This document shows positions 42,301-50,891 of a DNA stretch of 64,000 bases, one piece after another; within the stretch, counting starts at the first letter, position 1; every line of letters begins with the position of its first letter. Both the position numbers and the translations under genes were made by a program. Source of the DNA: Nocardiopsis terrae (GTDB taxonomy: Bacteria; Actinomycetota; Actinomycetes; Streptosporangiales; Streptosporangiaceae); NCBI RefSeq assembly GCF_014651695.1, contig NZ_BMXJ01000001.1:598944-662943 (forward strand). The letters run 5' to 3'. The notes under the pieces were generated by a model, which saw nothing but the letters and a program-made list of their open reading frames with translations, was not told where the DNA came from and made no database searches.

Positions 42301-43348
42301 CATCCACATCGTGGGCGCCATGCTCCGCTGGAACGACGTCAGGATGGCAGCCCAGTCGAACTTCGGCCAGCGGGTGGAGCTGCACCTCAACACTCCGGGT
42401 GACTCCTCCATCGCCCGCAAGCTCGCCGAGACCATCAAGGAGGACGCCTCCGGGCGCGCCCTCACCAGCTCCAAGCTGTTCGCGCAGACCTGCCTGCCCC
42501 GGTTCGACGGGGTGCCCTCCACCGAGAACCTCGGCGAGGTCACCGAGCACGCCGTGCGCGCGGTCGACCGGGCGTGGAAGGGCCCCCGCGCCCCCGAGGT
42601 GCGGATCCTCCCGCACCTGCTGTCGGTGCGCGCCCTCCCGGACAGGGAGGAGGCACCCGCGACCGTACCGATCGGCCTGGACGAGCGCGCCCTCCGGCCG
42701 GTCCAGCTGGACCTGTTCGAGCGGGACCAGAACCTCCTGGTCCTCGGCGACGGCGAGTCCGGCAAGTCCAACCTGCTGCGGATGATCTCCGAGGGGTTCG
42801 CGGAGCGCTACTCCCCCAAGGAGGTCGTGTTCGCGATCATGGACCCGCGGCGCAGCCTGCGCGACCTCGTCCCCAAGGACTACGTGGGCGGGTACGCCAC
42901 CACCCCCCGGGTGTGCAACGGCCTGGCCACTGGTGTGGCCAAGGAACTGGAGGCCCGCATCCCCCAGGACGGCGGCGCCGAGGACCTCGAACCCGGCTCG
43001 TTCTCGGGGCCGCGCGTCATCGTGATCGCCGACGACTACGACGTCCTGACCACGGCGGGCCAGAAACCGCTGGCCCCGTTCGTGCCCTACGTGTCCAACG
43101 GGCGCGACATCGGTCTGCACTTCGTGATCGCCCGCCGGGTCGCGGGCGCCAACCGCGGCATGTACGACCCCCTGCTCCAGTCCATGCGCGAGGTGGGCAG
43201 CAGCACGCTGCTGATGTCGGGGGACCGCGGCGAGGGCCAGATCTTCCCGCGCGTGTACGCCACGCCCCTCCCGCCGGGCCGGGGCCGGTGGATGCCGAGG
43301 GGCGGCGCCCCCCGCCTCATCCAGACCGCCATACGCGACCAGGCCTGA
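39365..43348 (+). CDS. eccC: Type VII secretion ATPase EccC (fused EccCa-EccCb)
   Basis: The motor of the secretion system, 1327 residues. Two membrane helices (about 42-84) follow a short cytoplasmic tail. Three FtsK/SpoIIIE ATPase modules have P-loops GATGSGKSE near 490, GGPQSGKTT near 842 and GDGESGKSN near 1129. Only the first has an intact Walker B (LLVIIDEFGELL); the second (VVLCVDGYGSL) and third (VIVIADDYDVL) are degenerate, as in known EccC, where they bind substrate tails. ATG 39365 follows GAGAGGAACGCCG. It heads the rightward operon with effector genes. Confidence 0.96.
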   Translation: MTLRVVHRPTRTTHPAPEQEPREVEAPPTLPDGKSQGNPLMTVLPLVGMMASLSIMMVMRNPAFMALGAVMLCVALLGAALMLFSRRGQVGRQRRNQRELYLQYLEELRETLNEWEHETRAHARLIDPPPEALYDVLRDPRRLWERRRRHADFLKVRVGTGMARGHRLNLAEQGTALTPTDPFMQSEAEAVIRRFETIPDMPFTLPLDMTGNVSVVGEREDVMSLVRAMIAQFGVFHAPEDAGIAVSYPEENADDWPWLLWFPQVLDPQRREAGVAARMIAPTPRELGILLSDELRSRSDFASEVRRGMGRREAYQTLRRLLVIHDTHGEVATELVRPDHTVDPAALGVTVLHLVSRQIDEPGDVNIRVTVKGGEVVVEDLRPTDPVVTSGTLDDVSPATLTGLARMLAPLRLSPESVEETAQEGGRVDFPAMMGVRDPGNMDVQRLWAPRSERAFLRVPIGVDEMGQPLVLDLKESAQLGMGPHGLCVGATGSGKSEMLRTLVLALAASHPPERVSMVLVDYKGGATFAPFEDMPHVAGMITNLEDDAALIERVHASLSGEVQRRQQMLRDAGNVPSIGDYAHKREQDPNLPPMPHLLVIIDEFGELLTARPDFIELFLSIGRIGRSIGVHLLLSSQRIEGGKLRGLDTYLSYRLGLRTFSEEESRTVLNTPDAFHLPSLPGFGYLKVDTTVYQRFKAGYVSGAYRGPVVEEEDDEGRTPSPRPYTAYNPPPEEEAERNEPDEGSGMPSRTTGPTLLDVLVNQLGRHGEPTRSVWLPPLPSATTLDEVAGAPEETERGLRLPGERPALHVPIGLLDDATRQWQGEWLLDLTASGGHVAVIGGPQSGKTTLLRTLVLSLSLTHTPEQVSVYCLDLLGGGLQSLSGLPHVGGVAVRTDVERVRRTIEEVRGMLEHREEVFRERGIDSVEQLRRRHARGEVPELASADVVLCVDGYGSLRKDFEEVEAVVNELLQRGGGYGIHIVGAMLRWNDVRMAAQSNFGQRVELHLNTPGDSSIARKLAETIKEDASGRALTSSKLFAQTCLPRFDGVPSTENLGEVTEHAVRAVDRAWKGPRAPEVRILPHLLSVRALPDREEAPATVPIGLDERALRPVQLDLFERDQNLLVLGDGESGKSNLLRMISEGFAERYSPKEVVFAIMDPRRSLRDLVPKDYVGGYATTPRVCNGLATGVAKELEARIPQDGGAEDLEPGSFSGPRVIVIADDYDVLTTAGQKPLAPFVPYVSNGRDIGLHFVIARRVAGANRGMYDPLLQSMREVGSSTLLMSGDRGEGQIFPRVYATPLPPGRGRWMPRGGAPRLIQTAIRDQA

Positions 43349-43429
43349 TCCGGGAGCAACGGAGGAGGCGCGAGCCGTCCGGCCGAGCGTCACCGCCATC
43401 CCGGACCGACACCCCGCCCCGGAGGAACG

Positions 43430-44248
43430 TTGAGCTACGACACGGTCGCGCTGGTCGCCCAGGAGCCCGACCTCGCAACGGTCGCCCGCGTCCTGGAGCA
43501 CATCGCCCCGGGGCTGTGGCTGCAGCCGCACACCGACAGCGGCCTGCTCGAACTGCGGGACGACCGGGGCTCGCTCCTGGCAGCCGTGGAGCCCGGTCTG
43601 GCCCTGGGCTCACGCCAGGAGATCGGGCGCCTCCTGGGCCCCGAACAGCAGGACGCCGCCCCGGACCCGTGCTGGTGGGTGGAGACACGAGCCCGTCCCG
43701 ACGCCGCCGGACACCGGATCGCGGACGATGTCGCGCGAACGCTGACCGCCCGCCTCGGCGGCACCGCGTGGGCCTCCGGGCAGGCGGACACCACCTTTCG
43801 TGCGCAGACGCCGCACCCCGCGGCTGACCAGGTCACCGACCACGCCGTCCTGGTGACCCAGGACCGCCCTGTCGTGCCCTGGTCCTCCTGGCTCGCCGAT
43901 GCCGTGGTTCGGGCCCTGGGCGAGGCCGATGTGCTGGACACCTTGTGGGCGCGTCACCGCACCGGTCGTTCTGACACCACCCACGAGCCCGCCTGGCGTG
44001 CTCCGGGTTCGGCCCTGGGGTTCGCCGTCGGACCGCGGCGAGTGCGCCTGGTGGGACTCCCCGCGACCGAGAACGGTCCGCTTCCGGGGACCCCCTTCGG
44101 CCCACCGGAACACCGGTCCGTGTGGTACCCGGCACTCGGGGACGTCGACGATCCCGGACGTGCTCCGAAGGCGTTGCGCACCCAGTGGGAACACCTGGCG
44201 GCCCACGCGGGAAAGGGGTCACCGAGGCGTACGACGGACGAACAGTGA
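43430..44248 (+). CDS. T7SS-associated protein, DUF6177-like
   Basis: A soluble 272-residue protein with no signal peptide or membrane segment. Its N-terminus (DTVALVAQEPDLATVARVLEHIAPGLWLQ, LLELRDDRGSLLAAVEPG) and CWWVETRARPDAAGHRIADDVARTLTARLGG resemble the DUF6177 proteins found beside eccC in Streptomyces loci, from memory. It starts at TTG 43430 with GGAGGAACG directly upstream; no ATG or GTG fits as well. A chaperone or targeting role is possible but unknown. Confidence 0.65.
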   Translation: MSYDTVALVAQEPDLATVARVLEHIAPGLWLQPHTDSGLLELRDDRGSLLAAVEPGLALGSRQEIGRLLGPEQQDAAPDPCWWVETRARPDAAGHRIADDVARTLTARLGGTAWASGQADTTFRAQTPHPAADQVTDHAVLVTQDRPVVPWSSWLADAVVRALGEADVLDTLWARHRTGRSDTTHEPAWRAPGSALGFAVGPRRVRLVGLPATENGPLPGTPFGPPEHRSVWYPALGDVDDPGRAPKALRTQWEHLAAHAGKGSPRRTTDEQ

Positions 44249-44440
44249 CCCGGTCGTCTCTCGACAGGCATCCGAACCGCTGGCCGGTGAGCCGGTGGCC
44301 GCTTTCGGCCACACGTCCTCCGGTAAACACCTGATCCCCTGCGAACCTTTTGTCCTTGTCGGTCGTCTTCTCCAGCGGATTCGCTACTCAGCGCAACAAC
44401 ACTGCCCTGAACAGTAACCCCCCGTTAGGACGGAGTATCC

Positions 44441-44740
44441 ATGAAGTTCGACCTGCACGACCCCGCACCTGAGGAGTCGAACTCAAGCGCTCCCGCCTCC
44501 CCCGGGTGTCCGGCCCCGGCGCCCGCCGAGGAGTTCGAAGTCGGTGGCGTGAAGAGCAGGTACGGGCGCGCCATCGACAGCACCCTTTCCTCCCTGTCGC
44601 AGCTGCGCGCCCACGTCGCGGGGCGTCCGGCACCGCAGGAACCGCTCGGGCGCGATGATCTGCCGTTCGACGGTGAGGACAGCGCCCAAGCACTGTTCCG
44701 ACCCGACCTGTTCTCCGGCCGGACCGGAGGTGGGCGATGA
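44441..44740 (+). CDS. Small T7SS-island protein of unknown function
   Basis: 99 residues. The first 30 are Pro/Ser/Ala-rich, and a helical middle follows (VKSRYGRAIDSTLSSLSQLRAHVAG). The C-terminus is charged. The ATG has GGACGGAG upstream. The stop overlaps the next start (ATGA), so it is co-translated with the DUF6507-like gene. I recognise no family. Its small size and position next to secreted proteins fit an adaptor. Confidence 0.65.
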   Translation: MKFDLHDPAPEESNSSAPASPGCPAPAPAEEFEVGGVKSRYGRAIDSTLSSLSQLRAHVAGRPAPQEPLGRDDLPFDGEDSAQALFRPDLFSGRTGGGR

Positions 44741-45120
44741 GTTCCTGGAACATCGACGTCTACGGCGTCCACGGCGTGCTGAGCGTCTACAACAACCAGC
44801 TCGGCACCGAGGGCGGCGGACTGTCCGACGAGATCGACTCGACCGCGCACGGCATCGACATGGCCCTGGAGAACGCCAAGAGCCCGCCGGTGGAGACGGC
44901 GCTCGCGGGCTTGTTCGAGTACTACTCCAACGAGACCGAGACGATGTTCCTGAAGGGCCTCTCCTGTCTGAAGGGCCTCTCCTGTCTGAAGGGCGCCAGT
45001 GACGCCACCAACGCCTACCAGAACGGCGACCACGAGATGGCCCTGACCGCTCAGGGAGAGGCTGGGGAAATCGACGCCCTCGACCTCGACGGGGGCAGTG
45101 ACGAGGGCGGTGGCTCGTGA
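44737..45120 (+). CDS. DUF6507-like ESX-substrate-type protein
   Basis: 127 residues. The start SSWNIDVYGVHGVL matches the WDIDxxGVxGVL opening I know from DUF6507 proteins of actinobacterial T7SS loci. A helix follows, and the family end ATNAYQNGDHEMALTAQ is present. The middle carries a short repeat (LKGLSCLKGLSC) caused by an 18-bp tandem duplication. It overlaps both neighbours by 4 bases (ATGA and GTGA). Probably a partner or secreted chaperone of the following toxin. Confidence 0.7.
   Translation: MSSWNIDVYGVHGVLSVYNNQLGTEGGGLSDEIDSTAHGIDMALENAKSPPVETALAGLFEYYSNETETMFLKGLSCLKGLSCLKGASDATNAYQNGDHEMALTAQGEAGEIDALDLDGGSDEGGGS
44950..44993. repeat. 18-bp tandem duplication in the DUF6507-like gene
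   Basis: CTGAAGGGCCTCTCCTGT occurs at 44950-44967 and 44968-44985, then a partial third copy (CTGAAGGG). The frame is kept. It adds two Cys to a protein family usually lacking them, as far as I recall. Confidence 0.9.
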
Positions 45121-47732
45121 GCGGCTTCGAGCCGACCGAAGCCCAGACCGGGGTCGGCTACAACTTCATGACCCTCATCGACCCGGATGCGATCCCCTAC
45201 CCCGAGACCGACACGTGGTCGCTCAACTACGCCGCCGAGACCCTCCGCACCGGCGGTCAGGAACTGGGCTCCATCACCGAGAGCATGGAGACCACCTGGC
45301 AGGGGTTACAGGAGCACTACGAGGCGCCCGAGTCCGAGACCCTGTTCGCGGCGGTGGGCCCGGTGGCGACCATCGGTGAAGGCTTGGAGGGTGACCTGGC
45401 CACGGTGGCCACGGCCCTGGAAGAGCTGGCCGAAGCAGCAGCGGAGGCCAGACGCAAACTCAACAGCCTCAGGATCGAAGCGCAGGTGTTCGTCCGCGGC
45501 TTAGAGGACCGCAAGTGCTGGTGGCTGACCAAGGACGAAGACAACGACGACTGGTCCATCGACACCAATTTCGGCCTGAAGTCGGACGTGAACAGCGCAT
45601 GGTCGGACTTCACCGCGGCCGAGATCGCCTGCGCCAACACCATCACCGGAGTCTTCGGCGGGGCTACCTTCAGCAATCCTGATGATGCCACGGGGGCCGA
45701 CAACGAACTCGTCTACGGCGAGTCCCTGTTGATATTCGATCCGGGGGAGGACAGCCGTTCGGCCGCCCACGCTGTTGCCGCATGGTCGTTGGACAACGTC
45801 ACCGAATGGGCCGGCCAGGAGCTGAATCCGGAGTCGGTCGAGTTCGACAACAGCAATGTGCAGGCGGCCTGGGACACCATCGCCCTCGGGTGTGTCTGGG
45901 GCCCCGTGCAGGGCGCCGTCACCAAGACGGGGTACTGGCACAAACAGAACGGCTGGGCCAGCAACAACGAGGAGTACCTCGACAACCTCGAGATGGCCTG
46001 GACCGATACCGCTCTGGACGCGGGGGAACTGTTCGGCGTCCGCAACGAGGACGGCTGGCTCTACGACTACCGTAGCGACGACCCCACGGAGAACCTCAGC
46101 TGGGACTGGTGGCTGGGCAACGCCAAGAACTCCCTGGGCGAGGTGTGGGAGGGCCACTCGGCATGGTCGAAGCGCGAGAGCGACCCCGCGTACACGGGAA
46201 CCCACACCGCGATCAACACCGCCATGCTCGTGACCGGCCCGGTCAAGTTGGGCATCGAGGTCCTCAACCTGGGCAACGGCCGTTCCGGAGACGGTACGGG
46301 GGCCGAGGACGGTCCGTACGGCGGCCAGGGCTGGGGTCCCGGCGTCGGAGAGTCGGACCGCGAGATCGCGGACATCATCGGGGAGGGTCGCACTCCGATC
46401 AGCGAGCGCCTCGGGGACGTCCTGGAGCAGACACCCACTCTGCCGCCTATCGCCCCGGACCGCCCCAGCACACCGACGCCGGGCCAGGCCCCCACCAACC
46501 AGGGCCCCGCTCAACAGGACTCCACCCAGCAGGGCTCTAACCAACCGGACCCCAGGCCCACAACCGCCCCACCTGTGAACGGGAGGGACGGTCAGGGTAA
46601 CGAGCCCAGACAGCCAAGGAGTGAGGAAAGCTCACACGATGATGACCGACAGGGTCACGGGCCCGGTGACGAAGAACGTCGCGGCAATGACTCGCCCACA
46701 CCAGTCACCAAGGACAGCAACCAAACTACCGGGGAGCACAAAAACAGCAGAACAGAATACCGTGTAGAACGTGAGGACAGAGAAGAGCCCACACGACCCA
46801 TAAGCGAAGAACAACATCCAGAGAGGCCTCCTGGTCGCCGCAACGACGAGCAGGGGCAAACTGGACAGGAGAAAACCGGATCCGAATCACGGACGAGGCA
46901 GGATGAAGAACCGGCACCGCCCCCTGAGGCAGACGCCGGTGGTAGTGGAAATGGCAATAGAGATGGGGAGCCGCCAAGAACCGGAGGTGAGGATGGTGAC
47001 GGTGATGGCGACAACGACCGCGATGGCAGCGACAACTACCCCCAAGATCGACCTGAACCTACGCATCCGGACAACCGCAAACCGGATCACGACGGGCCAA
47101 TGCCACCCGAACTCCGGCCCGCTCTCAAGGAGAGCATCCAGCAGGTCCCTGGTTTCAAACAACTCGGCTTCAACGACAAAGACTTTGCAAACCTGTTCAA
47201 CTCACTAGAAAACAAGAGATCCAGCACAGGAGCACAAACAGCCGATATAATCCTACAAGGACGCCTGTCCAAAGTCGAGGGATTCAGCGAAATAATCGCT
47301 TCACTGAAAAATAAAAACGACCTCCCCGCAAGAAACCAAGAAATGAGAATAGCCCTGGATCTTCTGGATTCCGGATTTCCGCCAGATCGTGTTTCATTCC
47401 CCGGGAAAAACCAGAGAACCGGTGAGGATCTTGACGTGGCCGCAAGGAGGGATGGTGGGGCCATCGAGTACGGCTACCAGGCCAAGGTGGTCGAAAACCC
47501 CGAGGGCATCAGGAGTGCGCTAAGGAAGATCAAGAAACAGTTTCCCGAAACCTCTGATGCGAGCCACAGAGCTGGGATCATCGAGGCTAACTTCAATATT
47601 GACCAGCTTCTGGACAGAGACTTGAAGCCTCTTCATGACGCGATCAGAAAGCAGAACATATCATTCCATATCCACTTTCAGGATGGAACCCTCGATTTCC
47701 CCCCAGGGTCCTCGATCTACCCGAATAGATAA
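45117..47732 (+). CDS. Polymorphic toxin secreted by T7SS, C-terminal PD-(D/E)xK-like nuclease
   Basis: 871 residues in three parts. 1-150: helical WXG-like delivery domain with Trp61-Gln-Gly63 and a heptad-rich helix. 150-440: conserved-looking Trp-rich region. About 445-650: Pro/Gln/Glu-rich linker. The last 210 residues form a distinct toxin domain with Asp771/Asp773 (EDLDVAARRD), Glu784 and Gln788-Ala-Lys790 (YGYQAKV), followed by a helix with IRSALRKIKKQF. This D...QxK pattern fits restriction-endonuclease-fold toxins. GC falls sharply from about 46640, inside the linker, as in C-terminal toxin exchange. There are two TTA codons near the N-terminus (45306, 45503). GTG start overlaps the previous stop. 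Confidence 0.78.
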   Translation: MSGFEPTEAQTGVGYNFMTLIDPDAIPYPETDTWSLNYAAETLRTGGQELGSITESMETTWQGLQEHYEAPESETLFAAVGPVATIGEGLEGDLATVATALEELAEAAAEARRKLNSLRIEAQVFVRGLEDRKCWWLTKDEDNDDWSIDTNFGLKSDVNSAWSDFTAAEIACANTITGVFGGATFSNPDDATGADNELVYGESLLIFDPGEDSRSAAHAVAAWSLDNVTEWAGQELNPESVEFDNSNVQAAWDTIALGCVWGPVQGAVTKTGYWHKQNGWASNNEEYLDNLEMAWTDTALDAGELFGVRNEDGWLYDYRSDDPTENLSWDWWLGNAKNSLGEVWEGHSAWSKRESDPAYTGTHTAINTAMLVTGPVKLGIEVLNLGNGRSGDGTGAEDGPYGGQGWGPGVGESDREIADIIGEGRTPISERLGDVLEQTPTLPPIAPDRPSTPTPGQAPTNQGPAQQDSTQQGSNQPDPRPTTAPPVNGRDGQGNEPRQPRSEESSHDDDRQGHGPGDEERRGNDSPTPVTKDSNQTTGEHKNSRTEYRVEREDREEPTRPISEEQHPERPPGRRNDEQGQTGQEKTGSESRTRQDEEPAPPPEADAGGSGNGNRDGEPPRTGGEDGDGDGDNDRDGSDNYPQDRPEPTHPDNRKPDHDGPMPPELRPALKESIQQVPGFKQLGFNDKDFANLFNSLENKRSSTGAQTADIILQGRLSKVEGFSEIIASLKNKNDLPARNQEMRIALDLLDSGFPPDRVSFPGKNQRTGEDLDVAARRDGGAIEYGYQAKVVENPEGIRSALRKIKKQFPETSDASHRAGIIEANFNIDQLLDRDLKPLHDAIRKQNISFHIHFQDGTLDFPPGSSIYPNR

Positions 47733-47741
47733 GGAAAATAT

Positions 47742-48392
47742 ATGCCAATTCTCATGCGGTCACCTGATGAAGTCGGATCGTGGATCTGGTACGTAGAAGC
47801 GCCCGAAAACCCTGACATCAGAGACTGCCTCGATGTCCTTGCCAGGGTCGCAGGAGTTCTGGAAAACCACGACCTGATGAAGTCGAATGTCATAGAAACC
47901 TGCTGGAATCAATATGGCAAGGGAAAGATCGGAATCTGGACAAAGTCATCTCTCAACACCCCCTTCTCCGACCCTTCATCCGCAGAATTCGTACAGCAGA
48001 GCAAACCTGCTGGATTCCCTGATTCTTATGCTGATTATATCGAGACCGTGAGCCTTGGCACCTGGATCGATGAAACTGGCCGAAGGCGCCAGGAGCTGCA
48101 ACTAATAAATTTGTCAATATCTCCCGAACCCGGAGAGATTCAGGTGGAAATTCGTGTTCACCATGACATCTGGTCCTGGTACGACTTCTCAGGGCACCCT
48201 CATCCCAAGGTATACAAACAGAACGCTCCACGCCTTGCTGCGGCACTCGAAGAAGTGGGAAAAACGCTCGAGGTCGATACTGAGAACGGAGAAAGTACGT
48301 ACTTCGGGGTCTCGGAAGGCTTCTGGATCAAGCGCCCAGACGAAGAAGACCTTGTGGATGGACTCGCCATGGATGCCACCGACAGACTGTGA
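47742..48392 (+). CDS. Probable immunity protein for the preceding toxin
   Basis: A soluble, acidic 216-residue protein, rich in Trp/Tyr/Asp/Glu, without signal peptide. No family is recognised. It starts 9 bases after the toxin stop (GGA in the spacer as weak Shine-Dalgarno). Its base composition is as low in GC as the toxin tip and unlike the island's core genes. Position, acidity and composition are those of cognate immunity proteins of polymorphic toxins; function is inferred from these alone. Confidence 0.65.
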   Translation: MPILMRSPDEVGSWIWYVEAPENPDIRDCLDVLARVAGVLENHDLMKSNVIETCWNQYGKGKIGIWTKSSLNTPFSDPSSAEFVQQSKPAGFPDSYADYIETVSLGTWIDETGRRRQELQLINLSISPEPGEIQVEIRVHHDIWSWYDFSGHPHPKVYKQNAPRLAAALEEVGKTLEVDTENGESTYFGVSEGFWIKRPDEEDLVDGLAMDATDRL

Positions 48393-49500
48393 ACCATAGA
48401 AAAGGAAATAATTTTCTAAAATTAATCAGGAGAGGACCAGAGAAGCGTGAACTTGGCTTTGACCTACCTCACGCGCGAGTGCACCCACCCCAAGGAACAT
48501 GCTACCGACCGCAGAACCTGCCTGCCACATTCTCCTTGAGGATAAATTTATGAAACCTCAAATAATACAGACCCTCGGATGGAGAGATAAATACGACAAG
48601 GAGGGAGGTTATCTGCGGAGATCTCTGAAGGACACAGCTTCACCAATATTCGGGCCTTGAAGGCGTATCGGGATCACACCACCGCGGAGCTGGCGGCAGG
48701 AAGCACCAGCAGAATCGTCTCAAGGCAACTGTTGACCCCAGCCTGTCTGGCCAAGGACGGTTGGCCTCCCTGGAGGTCGAGTCCGACTACCTTCCCGCGG
48801 GGATCGTGAACGGTGTCTGACTCGACGCCTTCCCTGTGCGAACCCGCCCCTGTGTCGTCCCTGTTTGTTGATTCCGTGAGGAAGTGAAGCCCATGGTGTT
48901 CGTTCGCCGGTCCCGGTGTCGGTCGATCAGACCGGGATCGAGCAGATCGAAGCCGGTCTTTCCCCAGCTGGATCTGTTGCGCGCCTTCCTAGGTGGTGAG
49001 CCTGAGGAGTTCGAGCAGACCCTCGTCCAGGAGCTGGAGTCGTTCAGGGAGTACCACGCTCGTGAGGAAGGGCAGGGGATTCGCTCGCGCAGGTGCTGCC
49101 GCTCGGGTTTCCGGTAATCCGGTCGCACTTGGAGTCTCGGGCTGATCGACCCCCCGAACATGAGACGGCCACCGCTGTGAGCATGTGGGTGTTTTGGAAC
49201 CAGACGATCGGCAGTGCCCGTGCCGCCCACCGTAGTAGCGATCGCCCCACTCGACTGGGTGAGGGGGCAGGTCGGGCGTCTCGGCACGGGGCGTGCTCGC
49301 GGCCTGACGGCAACGGCGTGGGCGAAGTGCTCAGACCGCTGTCCCCTCTCAAACACGCTCCAAGCCCTCCACCGAACCAACTCAGCCCCGGCCCCCTGCC
49401 AGGGGCTTCAGTGTTTCCGGCCGGAGAGGGGATGACGTGGTAGTACGAGGAGGAGCGGCGTGCCACCACGGGGAGGCAGGCACCTCAATTTCATTCACCT
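48393..49500. other. Low-GC decayed region after the immunity gene
   Basis: This 1.1-kb stretch has no intact gene. A 36-codon frame (48550-48660, MKPQIIQTLGWRDKYDKEGG) has no clear parent. The Imm49-like remnant covers 48639-49075. From 49080 to 49500 no protein or RNA is recognised. Composition rises gradually back to genome-typical GC. No insertion-sequence ends were found. Confidence 0.6.
48639..49075 (+). pseudogene. Decayed Imm49-like immunity gene
   Basis: Fragments in different frames line up in order with Imm49 immunity proteins as I remember them: TPACLAKDGW (about 48730-48765), then VESDYLPAGIVNG in another frame (about 48780-48810), and finally LDLLRAFLGGEPEEFEQTLVQELESFREYH (about 48968-49057). 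Stops and frameshifts separate them. An orphan immunity gene beside a toxin module is common; this one is no longer intact. Confidence 0.5.
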
Positions 49501-50166
49501 ATGAATCAAAATACTCAAAACTGCATATCGGCCCCAAAAGTCAGTACCGACATCGATAGCGGTTGGTATCTTCCAGTGATGCTCGCACGCTTCTCGGGGT
49601 TCTTCGTCGGTTCGGTGTTCGGATTGGCGTTCGTGCTGATCAACAGTGGTCCGCCCCTGCCACCGGTCGTGTCCCTCGCGCTGCGGGCCCTGGCCGTCAC
49701 CGTGGCCGTCGCCATCGTCGTACTGGCGCTTCTCGCCATGCGCAGGGACGGCCGGAACACGGGAGGCTCCGCCAACGAGCCGGGGGAAGGACCGGTCGCA
49801 CCGCGTTTCGGAGCCCTCTTCCGCACCGTCACCCTGGTCGAGTTCGCCCTGATCCTCGGCGGGGTGGCGGCGCTCAACTCCTTCGGGGCCCCGTCCCAGG
49901 CGGGGGTGGCCTGGGTCGCCTTCATCGTCGGCCTGCACTTCTTCCCGCTGGGCCTGGCCTGGCGGCAGCGGGAGATCCTCCACCTCGCCTGGTACGCGAC
50001 CGCCCTCGGCGCGATCGGCCTGGTCATGGTGTTCGCCGGGTACCCGGACTGGGTTCCGCTGGTCAGCGGGGTCGTCACCGGTGCGGGGATGCTGCTCGGC
50101 GCCCTCACGGCCCTGGTCCTGATGCACCGCGAGGCCGCCGCCCCGACACCCGAACGCCCGGCCTAG
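49501..50166 (+). CDS. Membrane protein of unknown function, about six helices
   Basis: 221 residues with hydrophobic segments near 27-47, 55-78, 103-125, 132-150, 157-178 and 184-205. No known transporter motif is seen. The ATG at 49501 lies in AT-rich sequence without a Shine-Dalgarno. The start may instead be ATG 49579 (MLARFSGFFVGSVFG). The gene ends overlapping the convergent GNAT gene by 4 bases. Third-position GC is typical for the chromosome, so it belongs to the core side of the island boundary. Confidence 0.68.
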   Translation: MNQNTQNCISAPKVSTDIDSGWYLPVMLARFSGFFVGSVFGLAFVLINSGPPLPPVVSLALRALAVTVAVAIVVLALLAMRRDGRNTGGSANEPGEGPVAPRFGALFRTVTLVEFALILGGVAALNSFGAPSQAGVAWVAFIVGLHFFPLGLAWRQREILHLAWYATALGAIGLVMVFAGYPDWVPLVSGVVTGAGMLLGALTALVLMHREAAAPTPERPA

Positions 50167-50819
50167 TCGGGCAGTTCGCCCAGCCCGAAGTAGGGCAGGC
50201 ACGGCTCCAGGCCCTCGACCGTCACCGGGACCGTGCGGTGCCTCTCCCAGTCCTGCCTGGTGAGCCGGTACACGGTCTCGCTGACCTGCCTGCCCCGGAC
50301 CGCGACCAGGCGTGAGCCGTCCGGCCGGTACCCGAGCCGCCGGGACACCCCGTGCGAGGCCTCGGAGTCCTGGAAGGCCTCCGAGACGGCCGCGTCCGCG
50401 CCCAGGCACCCGAAGGCCAGGTGCAGGACGGCGGCACGCATCTCCGTGCCCAGCCCCATGCCCTGGTGGCTCCGGGCCAGCCACGAACCGGTGCCCACCT
50501 GTCGGGCGACCGCGAAGTCCTTCGCCGTCATGTCCTGAACGCCGATCACGGTGCCCTCGTGCACCACGACCGCGTTGAAAGTCCACTTCTCCGGTGTCCA
50601 CGAGGCCATGGACGACCAGTTGTGCTGAATGACCCCGAGCGCCAGGCGGCGGGGCGTCTGGTCCGTCCACGGAACGATGAAGGGCATCCGCTCCGGTTCG
50701 TGCACCCCCGAGACCGCGGCCTCGGCCAGTCGGGCGAGGTCGTCGTCGGAGGGCATCCTCAGTTGGAGGCGGGGCGTGTTCAGACGCAGCCCCATCGGGG
50801 GGAAGTGCTCGGCGATCAT
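50163..50819 (-). CDS. GNAT-family N-acetyltransferase (RimJ/RimL-like)
   Basis: 218 residues of the GNAT fold. RLNTPRLQLRMPSDDDLARLAE opens as RimJ/L enzymes do. VIGVQDMTAKDFAVARQVGTGSWLARSHQGMGLGTEMRAAVLHLAF contains the acetyl-CoA pyrophosphate-binding QGMGLGTE loop, and LGYRPDG is near the C-terminus. It would acetylate a protein N-terminus or a small molecule. It converges with the membrane protein gene. Confidence 0.88.
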   Translation of the reverse strand: MIAEHFPPMGLRLNTPRLQLRMPSDDDLARLAEAAVSGVHEPERMPFIVPWTDQTPRRLALGVIQHNWSSMASWTPEKWTFNAVVVHEGTVIGVQDMTAKDFAVARQVGTGSWLARSHQGMGLGTEMRAAVLHLAFGCLGADAAVSEAFQDSEASHGVSRRLGYRPDGSRLVAVRGRQVSETVYRLTRQDWERHRTVPVTVEGLEPCLPYFGLGELPD

Positions 50820-50891
50820 GTCCCGATTCTGGCCGCACGGCGCACCGCTGTCACTCGTGTTTCACCGCCCCGGAGAGCCCCGGACCGCCGT

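Noticed and set aside
48550..48660. 36-codon gene in the low-GC region
   Set aside because: Too short, no clear ribosome site and no parent family; treated as part of the decayed stretch.
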